Source: Desulfarculus sp.
Lineage (GTDB): Bacteria; Desulfobacterota; Desulfarculia; Desulfarculales; Desulfarculaceae
Direction of reading: 5' to 3'
NCBI GenBank assembly: GCA_020216805.1
Contig: JAIWNN010000126.1
Location: forward strand, 1 to 10,382
Length of the DNA stretch: 10,382 nucleotides
Of this stretch, positions 1 to 5,376 are shown in pieces (the first letter of the stretch is position 1; each line of letters opens with the position of its first letter). The notes under the pieces were generated by a model. That model was not told the origin of the DNA, did no database searches, and worked only from the letters and a program-made list of their open reading frames with translations. The position numbers and the translations under genes were made by a program.

Positions 1-704
1 GCGCTGAGCATCACCACGTCCACCCGGGAGTAGATCAGGATGAAAACGCCAGTGAGCGCCAGGGGCAGCGCGCCCTTGACCAGCCGGCCCAGGAACTCCG
101 GGGAGAGGCTCACCCGCCAAGGGGCCAGACGCCGGGCCAGGCCCAGGTTGGCCGCCGCCGCCAGGGCGTTGGCCCCGGCCAGCCCCAGCACCAGCCCGTA
201 AAGCCCGTGCCCGGTCCACATCAGCCAGCCGGCCAGGAACAGGGCCACCAGCCGGGTGGCGGACTTGACCCCGGCCTCCAGGTCCATCCGCTCCCGGGCG
301 ACCAGGCCGGCCGCGCCCAGCTCCGACAGACCCCACAAGACCTGCACGCCGGCCACGGCCAGGATCAGGCTGGTCTGCTCGGCCCCGGCCAATCCCAGCC
401 CCCAGGCCAGGCCGCCCAGGATCACCCCGGCCAGGACCAGCTTGATGACCAGCAGGCTGCCCAGCCAACGCCCCAGTTCCTGGGGTTGGCGGGCCACCTC
501 GCGCACCATCAGGGTGTTGAGTCCCAGATCCATGCCCACCAGGGCCAGGCCGGCCAGGCTGACGGCGTAGTTGAAGCGGCCGTAGTCGGCCGAGCCCAGG
601 GCACGGGCGGCGGCGATGAACAGGACCAGGAAGGCCAGGCGGGAGAGCACCTCGCCGGTGGTCTTGAAGGCGAGATTGCGCCCGGCCCGGATCAAGGTGT
701 GCAC
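1..704 (-). CDS. Wzx-like polysaccharide flippase, N-terminal part (runs off left edge)
   Basis: Multi-spanning inner-membrane protein of the MATE-like/MVF polysaccharide transporter superfamily, expected to flip undecaprenyl-linked glycan units to the periplasm. About 234 codons are present; the C-terminal half lies outside the window. The start is a GTG at 704 with an ideal GGGAGG ribosome site (716-711) six bases upstream, 15 bases after the GT2 stop. The N-terminus has the family's usual amphipathic opening (RAGRNLAFKTTGEVLSRLAF), followed by the region G-S-A-D-Y-G-R-F-N-Y-A, matching the LG..xYG.f.ya motif after the first helix of Wzx proteins. Next come several hydrophobic helices and a second-lobe start ending in IYSRVDVVMLS, typical of the family's seventh helix. 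It is the last visible gene of the minus-strand block and follows the GT2 gene closely, consistent with coupled lipid-linked sugar synthesis and flipping. Seen: topology and motifs. Inferred: substrate. Confidence 0.88.
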   Translation of the reverse strand, partial: MHTLIRAGRNLAFKTTGEVLSRLAFLVLFIAAARALGSADYGRFNYAVSLAGLALVGMDLGLNTLMVREVARQPQELGRWLGSLLVIKLVLAGVILGGLAWGLGLAGAEQTSLILAVAGVQVLWGLSELGAAGLVARERMDLEAGVKSATRLVALFLAGWLMWTGHGLYGLVLGLAGANALAAAANLGLARRLAPWRVSLSPEFLGRLVKGALPLALTGVFILIYSRVDVVMLS

Positions 705-719
705 CGTCCGCCTCCCGGC

Positions 720-1682
720 CTAGTCCCCGCCCGGGACCGGCGGGCGGTTGAGCACCTGGCGCACCAGGTAGGTGGGCTTGGCCTGGGTCTCGTAGTAGGT
801 GCGCACCTGGAGCTCGCCCAACAGGCCCAGGGTGATCAGTTGGACGCCGACGAACATCAGGAAGACCGCCAAAAGCAGGCCCGGTTTGTTGCCCAGCGGC
901 ACCCCCAGGAACAGGCGCTGGAAGGCGTAGCAGCAGGCCAGCAAAAAGCCCAGCCCACCGGTGATCAGACCCCAGAGGCCGAAAATCTGGATGGGGCGGG
1001 TGGAGTAGGTGAGCAGGAACTTGACCGTGATCAGGTCCAGCACCACCCGCACCGTGCGGCCCAGGCCGTACTTGCTCTTGCCCGCCACCCGGGGGCGGTG
1101 GTTGACCGCCACCTCGGCGATGCGCGCGCCCACGCCCGAGGCGATGGCCGGGATGAAGCGGTGCATCTCGCCGTAGAGCCGGATGTTCTCCACCACCTCG
1201 CGGCGGAACGCCTTCAGGGTGCAGCCATAGTCGTGCAGGTGGACCTTGGTGATGCGGCTGATCAGGCGGTTGGCCAGTTGCGAGGGCAGCTTGCGGGTGA
1301 TGAAGGCGTCCTGGCGGTCGAAACGCCAGCCGGCGGCGATGTCGTAGCCTTCATTGAGCTTGGCCAACAGCTTGGGGATGTCGCGGGGGTCGTTCTGCAG
1401 GTCCCCGTCCATGGTCACCACGATGTGGCCCCGGGCGTAGTCGAAACCGGCGCTCATGGCCGCGGTCTGGCCGAAGTTGCGCCGAAAGCGCACCACCACC
1501 GCCCGGGGATCGGCCTTGGCGATGGCCTCCAACAGGGCGAAGCTTTGATCGGCCGAGCCGTCGTCCACGTAGACGATCTCGTAGTCCAGGCCCAGGTCGG
1601 CCACCGCCTCGGTGACCTCCCGATGCAGGGCCGCGATGTTCTCGGCCTCGTTGTAGATGGGTATCACCACCGATAGGTCCAC
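720..1682 (-). CDS. GT2 polyprenyl-phosphate glycosyltransferase (DPM1/GtrB/ArnC-like)
   Basis: Transfers a sugar from a nucleotide donor, probably onto undecaprenyl phosphate at the cytoplasmic face of the inner membrane. The 320-residue protein opens with the GT2 nucleotide-binding strand (VVIPIYNEAENI, residues 5-16), then YVDDGSADQS (38-47, UDP/GDP-binding aspartates D40/D41), the metal-binding DGD at 92-94 followed by DLQNDP (94-99), and the DYGCTLKAFRR and HRPRVAGKSKYG blocks (151-161, 195-206) characteristic of DPM1/GtrB. Two C-terminal membrane helices follow at about 231-255 and 267-290, as in GtrB and ArnC. The reading frame is open upstream to 1916, but the catalytic domain begins directly at the GTG at 1682. 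That start has GAGG (1693-1690) seven bases away, overlapping the stop of the previous gene, and the upstream extension only shadows that gene. It lies 4 bp after the YdjM-like gene and 15 bp before the flippase gene. Donor sugar is unknown. Confidence 0.92.
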   Translation of the reverse strand: MDLSVVIPIYNEAENIAALHREVTEAVADLGLDYEIVYVDDGSADQSFALLEAIAKADPRAVVVRFRRNFGQTAAMSAGFDYARGHIVVTMDGDLQNDPRDIPKLLAKLNEGYDIAAGWRFDRQDAFITRKLPSQLANRLISRITKVHLHDYGCTLKAFRREVVENIRLYGEMHRFIPAIASGVGARIAEVAVNHRPRVAGKSKYGLGRTVRVVLDLITVKFLLTYSTRPIQIFGLWGLITGGLGFLLACCYAFQRLFLGVPLGNKPGLLLAVFLMFVGVQLITLGLLGELQVRTYYETQAKPTYLVRQVLNRPPVPGGD

Positions 1683-1686
1683 GACC

Positions 1687-2232
1687 CTACCTCGCAGGCG
1701 CCGCCTGGGCGCGGTTGCGCAACCACAAAACCAGGGCCGCCGGCGGCCCCAGCAACAGGACCTCCAGGCCCATGGCCCGAAGATTATGCCACACAATGTC
1801 CCAACCCAGGGGCCGACGTCGGATGTCCAGCAACGGGGCCCAGCCGGCGATGACATAATCCCCCGACAAGGGCCACCACAGGGGCACTCCATAGGGATAG
1901 CTGGTGTCCTGACCAATGGCGTCCAAAAGGACGTGGGCCATCACCAGGACCAAGCCCAACACTCCCCAGCGCCAGGCGTCGCCCCGCCACCGGCCATAGA
2001 GCGCGGCCAGGATCCCCACCAGGATCGCCGCGCCCAGGGAGTGGCTGACGCCGTGGTGATAGGCGTCGGGGCGGTCGGCGAAGAGGATGCCGGGCAGGAA
2101 ATCCAGGTCCGGCAGTTGGGACAGGGCCGCGAAGAGGACCAGGTCGGCCCAGGGGCCCAACAACGGCCGCCGCCAGGCCACCAAGGGGCCCAGGGCCAGT
2201 CCGGCCAGGGCATGGCCCAGCGGGGTGGCCAT
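1687..2232 (-). CDS. YdjM/DUF457-family membrane protein, putative metal-dependent hydrolase
   Basis: Small integral membrane protein of 181 residues, resembling the YdjM (PF04307, DUF457) family of putative membrane-bound metal-dependent hydrolases. Visible conserved features in order: TPLGHALAG with H7; SQLPDLDFLPG with D42 and D44; HHGVSHSLG with H59, H60 and H64; and MAHVLLDAIGQD with H100 and D104. The pattern of His and Asp at helix ends suggests a metal site at the membrane surface. About four or five hydrophobic segments can be drawn, the last at roughly 155-171. Length matches the family. The ATG at 2232 follows the stop of the GT4 gene by three bases and has no strong ribosome site of its own, so translation is probably coupled. 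The next gene's ribosome site overlaps its stop. Function in the family is not established; its position between two glycosyltransferase genes suggests a lipid- or glycan-linked substrate, which is inference. Confidence 0.85.
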   Translation of the reverse strand: MATPLGHALAGLALGPLVAWRRPLLGPWADLVLFAALSQLPDLDFLPGILFADRPDAYHHGVSHSLGAAILVGILAALYGRWRGDAWRWGVLGLVLVMAHVLLDAIGQDTSYPYGVPLWWPLSGDYVIAGWAPLLDIRRRPLGWDIVWHNLRAMGLEVLLLGPPAALVLWLRNRAQAAPAR

Positions 2233-2235
2233 GGC

Positions 2236-3420
2236 CTAGCCCGCCCCCACCTGACGCAGGGCGCGCAGGAAGACCTCCTCGTACCGCCGGCCGCCGGCCT
2301 CCCAGGAGAACTCCCGCTCCACCCGCTGGCGCGCCGCCTCGCCCTTGGCCTGGCGCGCGGCCGGGTCGGCCAACAGGCTCAGGATGGCCGTGGCCAGGCC
2401 GGCCGGATCCGGGGTGGGGGCGAAGGCCCCGGTGTCGCCCAGGAAGCGGCGGTTGTTGGCGTTGTCGAAACAGGCCACCGGCAGGCCGCCGCCCATGTAG
2501 TTGATGATCTTGCCGCTGGCCTCGCCCGCCGCCTCCACCTTGGGGTCCACCGCCACGTCGCCGATGCGCAGGTAGTCGGGCAGTTCGAAGTAGTCCACCT
2601 GGCCCACGAAAAGCACCTGGTCGGCCACCCCCAGCTCCCGCACCAGCCTTTGCGACTGCTCCACCGGATAACCCACCACCAGAAAGAAGGCCTCGGGGGC
2701 CTCCTTGAGCACCAGAGGAATGGCCTGGAAGAAGTTGTCCACGCCTTTGCTGGAAAGCAGCGCTCCGGTGTAGAGCACCACCGGCCGCTCCGGGTCGATG
2801 CCCAGTTCGGCCTTGAGGTCCCGGCTCCGGTCGCCCTCGAAGAAATTCATGTGCACCCCGTCGATGATGGTGCAGACCCGATCGGCCGGCAGGCCCATCT
2901 CCCGCACCAGGAACTGGCTGACCGCGATGTTGGAGCCCACCAGTTGGTGGGAGTGGCGGTTGATGAACCGCTCCACCAAGCGGAAGGCCGGTCGCGCCAG
3001 GGGCAGGCGGTCCAGCCAGCCGTAGGAGTCCAACTCGCCGGTGAGACTGCCCTGCACGTCGAAGACCACCGGGGCCTTGGACCCGGCCAGCAGCCGGGCG
3101 GCGAGACCGATGGCCGCGCCCTCGTGCAGATGGCCGTGGATCACGTCGGGCCGGAAGCTCCTGATGGCGGCGACGCTTTTGCGCAACAAGAGCCAGTCCA
3201 GATAGAACTTGCCCAGGGCCGGGCCGGCCTCCAGCTTGTCGTACCAGGCCACGGCCTTGGTGCGCAGGCTGGGCACGCCATCGATATCGCGGCCCAGGTG
3301 GTAGGTGACCAGCAAGAGCTCGTGGCCCCGGCGCTGAAGGGCCTGGACCTCGCCCAGGATGCGCATGTGGCAGCCGCGGTCGGCGAAAAAGGGCGTGGGC
3401 GCGATGCCGAGTATCTTCAT
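2236..3420 (-). CDS. GT4-family glycosyltransferase (GT-B fold)
   Basis: Cytoplasmic or membrane-associated glycosyltransferase of 394 residues, the usual length for family GT4. The N-terminal Rossmann lobe has ILGIAPTPFFADRGCHMRILGE (3-24) and the DVIHGHLHEG acceptor-lobe motif at 92-101. The donor lobe starts near 213 with VVLYTGALLSSKGVDNF (214-230), then VLFVGQVDYFELPDYL (269-284), and the nucleotide-sugar loop SGKIINYMGGGLPV at 302-315. In the classic EX7E motif the second glutamate is replaced here by asparagine (N307); as I recall a subset of GT4 enzymes has the same change. The ATG at 3420 has AAGG eight bases upstream. It is preceded by a 56-base gap with a hairpin and by a good promoter inside the radical SAM gene, so it probably heads a transcript with the YdjM-like, GT2 and flippase genes, which follow at 3, 4 and 15 bp. 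Donor and linkage cannot be read from sequence. Confidence 0.93.
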   Translation of the reverse strand: MKILGIAPTPFFADRGCHMRILGEVQALQRRGHELLLVTYHLGRDIDGVPSLRTKAVAWYDKLEAGPALGKFYLDWLLLRKSVAAIRSFRPDVIHGHLHEGAAIGLAARLLAGSKAPVVFDVQGSLTGELDSYGWLDRLPLARPAFRLVERFINRHSHQLVGSNIAVSQFLVREMGLPADRVCTIIDGVHMNFFEGDRSRDLKAELGIDPERPVVLYTGALLSSKGVDNFFQAIPLVLKEAPEAFFLVVGYPVEQSQRLVRELGVADQVLFVGQVDYFELPDYLRIGDVAVDPKVEAAGEASGKIINYMGGGLPVACFDNANNRRFLGDTGAFAPTPDPAGLATAILSLLADPAARQAKGEAARQRVEREFSWEAGGRRYEEVFLRALRQVGAG

Positions 3421-3447
3421 GCTAAAAACCTTATGCCAACGGCCTGA

Positions 3448-3463
3448 CGCGGGCGACCCCGCG
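3448..3463 (-). promoter_or_regulatory. Small hairpin in the leader of the GT4 gene
   Basis: CGCGGG (3448-3453) pairs with CCCGCG (3458-3463) around a 4-base loop, in the 56-base gap between the radical SAM stop and the GT4 start. The T-run TTTTT comes 18 bases after the stem, too far for a terminator, and belongs to the ribosome-site spacer. Confidence 0.3.
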
Positions 3464-3476
3464 GAGGGAAGCCGAT

Positions 3477-4487
3477 CTAGTCCCCACGGCGATCACGCGC
3501 GCGCCTGGGAAGGCTAACTATAGACTCCACAAACAGGTTTTTCAATTGCTCCCGGGGCAGGCCCAGCAGGGTGGGCCGCCGGGGGCGGTCACAGGACTCG
3601 CAGACCGGATAGCGCTCCAGGACGTGGGCGGTCTGGGCGCGGCGCAGCCGCCGGGCGGCCTGGGCCCGCCAGATTTCCATCAGCTGGGCCTGGTCGGCCC
3701 GACCCAGGGTCATGTCACCGAAAAAGTCCTGGGGACAGGGGGTGACCCGGCCGTCGCTGAGCACCGCCAGTCCGTACCAGGGAAAGGTGCAGGCGTGTGG
3801 CCGGCCCGGAAGCGGCCGCCGGGGGGTGGCCCCCCACTCCTCCACCGAGCCGCCCCAGTTGTGGGGCCGGCGATGCACCACCCGCTCCAGGCCGGCGGCC
3901 TGGAGTTCGGCCAGACGTCGCCTTTCCGCCGGACCCCAGTGCTGGTCGCCCATCAGCAGGAGCGCCAGGGCGGGGCCGCCCCCACCGGCGGCGGCCCGGG
4001 CGGCCAGCAGCCGGCGCACTCCCTCCAGGGTGGCCGCCAGGTCCGCACCCTTGCGCGCGGCGGCATAGGCCACCGGGTCCAGGGTGTCGATGGACAGGGT
4101 CACGATGTCGGGTCCGGCCGCCACCAGGGCCTCGGCCCGGGCCTGGCTGAGCAGGGTGGCGTTGGTGTGCAGGCGCACCAGGCGCGCTCCGCATTCGCGA
4201 AAACGTTTGATCCAGCGGGCGAAATCCGGGTGCAAAAGCGGTTCGCCGCGATGGAAGAGGTTCACCTCGCAGCGCATTTCCCCCACTTGGCCGGCCAGGC
4301 GCTCCAGCAGCGCCTCGGACATGTCCCGGCGCTGGTGATCGGCCAGCATGCGTTGGGGACAGGCGGCGCAGCGCAGGTTGCAGCGGCTGGTGAGGTCCAC
4401 CCAGAGGCGGAAGGGCGGGGCGGCGGGGTTCTCGCTGCGGCTTAGGAAACCCCAGAGCTGACGGGCCAGGCGGCGGGCGTCGCTCAT
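3477..4487 (-). CDS. Radical SAM/SPASM-domain protein
   Basis: Predicted iron-sulfur enzyme that cleaves S-adenosylmethionine to make a radical; substrate unknown. In the 336-residue protein, the radical SAM cluster motif CNLRCAAC gives C36, C40 and C43 (CX3CX2C). It is followed by FHRGEPLLHPDF at 78-89 (the GGEP-like SAM amine-binding motif, here RGEP), a TNATLL strand at 108-113 and LSIDTLDP at 131-138. The C-terminal SPASM region has C233, C251 (VTPCPQDFFGDMTLG) and C296/C299 (CESC), fit for an auxiliary cluster. The ATG at 4487 overlaps the TGA of the acyltransferase gene as ATGA, with GAGG just upstream, so the two are translationally coupled. The frame is open much further upstream (to 5093), but that part is a shadow of the acyltransferase. 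Proteins like this are common in glycan clusters as well as in peptide maturation. A strong promoter for the next gene lies within its last codons. Confidence 0.92.
   Translation of the reverse strand: MSDARRLARQLWGFLSRSENPAAPPFRLWVDLTSRCNLRCAACPQRMLADHQRRDMSEALLERLAGQVGEMRCEVNLFHRGEPLLHPDFARWIKRFRECGARLVRLHTNATLLSQARAEALVAAGPDIVTLSIDTLDPVAYAAARKGADLAATLEGVRRLLAARAAAGGGGPALALLLMGDQHWGPAERRRLAELQAAGLERVVHRRPHNWGGSVEEWGATPRRPLPGRPHACTFPWYGLAVLSDGRVTPCPQDFFGDMTLGRADQAQLMEIWRAQAARRLRRAQTAHVLERYPVCESCDRPRRPTLLGLPREQLKNLFVESIVSLPRRARDRRGD
3517..3545 (-). promoter_or_regulatory. Sigma70-type promoter inside the radical SAM gene, aimed at the GT4-to-flippase block
   Basis: On the minus strand: TTGAAA (3545-3540), a 17-base spacer, and TATAGT (3522-3517). 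Both hexamers match consensus at five of six positions with ideal spacing, in a rare AT-rich patch of the window. It lies in the last codons of the radical SAM gene and would start a transcript near 3510, giving a leader of about 90 bases that includes a 6-bp hairpin before the GT4 start. Activity is not shown by sequence alone. Confidence 0.6.
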
Positions 4488-5230
4488 GCGCCTCGGTCCA
4501 GGGGCCGGATGGCCCGGGCCGGGGCCCCGGCCGCCAGGTGGGCCGCCGGCACCTCGCCCAATAGCACGCTGCCCGCCCCCAGCACCGCGTGGTCGCCCAC
4601 CTGGGCCCCGTCGGCCACCACGCAGTGGGCCGCGATCCAGACGTTCTGGCCGATGCGGGTCGGACCCCGGCTGTGGGTGCCGCTCTGCTGCGCCAGGGGC
4701 ACCGCCGAGTCCGGCTCGTACTCGCCCCCGCTGAGCAGGTAGGCGTAGGCCGCGATGAAGGTCCCCTGGCCGATGGTCAGAAGATTGCTGGAGAAAAGCT
4801 CGCAGTTGTGGCTGACGTTGACCCCGGCGGCCAGCTCGATGTCCCCACCTTTGGTGTAGACGATGGCATTGCGGCCGATGAAGACCCCGTCGCCCAGAAA
4901 GAGCCCCCGGTTGCCCTCGCCCTTGGCGTCCAACAGGGCGTGGTCGTCCACCACCACCCCCCGGCCCAGGAAGATCTTGCGGGGATGGCGCAGGCTCACC
5001 CCCCGGCCGAAGAGGCACCCTTCCCCGCATCCACCCAGGAGCAAAGGATAAAGCAGCTTGCGCAAAAACAAGCCCAGAGCTCCTGGCACCCACTGGCTAA
5101 AAAGCATCACCAGCTCGTAGAGCAGCAAAAAACCCAGGGAGCGGCTGCCGATGATCAAGTCCTGGTAGGCCCGGAGCCCGCCGCCGGTCTTGAGCGACTT
5201 GCCCACCTTGTAGCCCGCGCCCTGGTTCAT
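4484..5230 (-). CDS. Left-handed beta-helix (hexapeptide-repeat) acyltransferase
   Basis: Probable O- or N-acyltransferase using acetyl- or acyl-CoA to decorate a sugar; 248 residues. The first 65 residues hold a helical region with a hydrophobic stretch (about 33-65, SLGFLLLYELVMLFSQWVPG at 31-50) that may associate with the membrane. Hexapeptide repeats fill the rest: IFLGRGVVVDDHALLDA (86-102), LFLGDGVFIGRNAIVYT (110-126), IELAAGVNVSHNCELFS (131-147), LTIGQGTFIAAYAYLLS (151-167), and the closing TRIGQNVWIAAHCVVADGAQVGD and AVLGAGSVLLGEVPA coils (191-213, 215-229). H141 and H202 are candidate catalytic histidines. The ATG at 5230 is chosen because GGAGG lies four bases upstream and a TATAAT element sits about 67 bases upstream. 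Longer versions of the frame (to 5362) would start upstream of that promoter and give low-complexity sequence. It overlaps the radical SAM gene by four bases, implying they act on the same product. The acceptor is unknown. Confidence 0.92.
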   Translation of the reverse strand: MNQGAGYKVGKSLKTGGGLRAYQDLIIGSRSLGFLLLYELVMLFSQWVPGALGLFLRKLLYPLLLGGCGEGCLFGRGVSLRHPRKIFLGRGVVVDDHALLDAKGEGNRGLFLGDGVFIGRNAIVYTKGGDIELAAGVNVSHNCELFSSNLLTIGQGTFIAAYAYLLSGGEYEPDSAVPLAQQSGTHSRGPTRIGQNVWIAAHCVVADGAQVGDHAVLGAGSVLLGEVPAAHLAAGAPARAIRPLDRGA

Positions 5231-5243
5231 GCCGCCTCCGCCC

Positions 5244-5287
5244 TTGCCGCTGGCAACCGTCCGCGCCGCCCTCGGCCGCGCGGACGG
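5244..5287 (-). promoter_or_regulatory. Two tandem leader hairpins before the acyltransferase gene
   Basis: The first inverted repeat pairs 5257-5266 with 5278-5287 (CCGTCCGCGC/GCGCGGACGG, 10 bp perfect, 11-base loop). Directly next to it, 5244-5248 pairs with 5252-5256 (TTGCC/GGCAA, 5 bp, 3-base loop). Together they fill the predicted leader between the TATAAT element and the ribosome site. No T-run follows, so an intrinsic terminator is unlikely; mRNA protection or translational control is possible. Confidence 0.5.
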
Positions 5288-5296
5288 GCACCGGTC

Positions 5297-5302
5297 ATTA
5301 TA
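5297..5302 (-). promoter_or_regulatory. Perfect -10 element (TATAAT) upstream of the acyltransferase gene
   Basis: The minus strand reads GGTATATAATGACC. TATAAT matches the sigma70 -10 consensus fully, in an otherwise GC-only gap after asnB. The matching -35 position (around 5320-5325) is C-rich and poor, so activity may need an activator or another sigma factor. A transcript would start near 5290, immediately before the first leader hairpin. The short flank CGGTATATAATGACCG has 4-base inverted ends, perhaps operator-like. Confidence 0.5.
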
Positions 5303-5376
5303 TACCGTCGGGAGGGGTTGGGGGACCGGGAAAGGCCGCCCCACGCGCGGTGGTTCAGCCACCCACGCCCTGGAGC

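Noticed and set aside
1683..1916. N-terminal extension of the GT2 frame to 1916
   Set aside because: It overlaps the YdjM-like gene in another frame and is Cys/Trp/Arg-rich shadow sequence; the GT2 fold begins exactly at the GTG at 1682 with a good ribosome site.
1657..3447. Long plus-strand open frame (596 codons) opposite the GT4 and YdjM-like genes
   Set aside because: Same antisense effect; no recognisable domain, no ribosome site, and the minus-strand genes have clear motifs and coupled junctions. The plus-strand frame at 207-1676 is rejected for the same reason.
4488..5093. N-terminal extension of the radical SAM frame (about 200 residues)
   Set aside because: It is Gly/Arg/Pro-rich shadow of the acyltransferase gene; the ATGA overlap start at 4487 gives the normal protein length.
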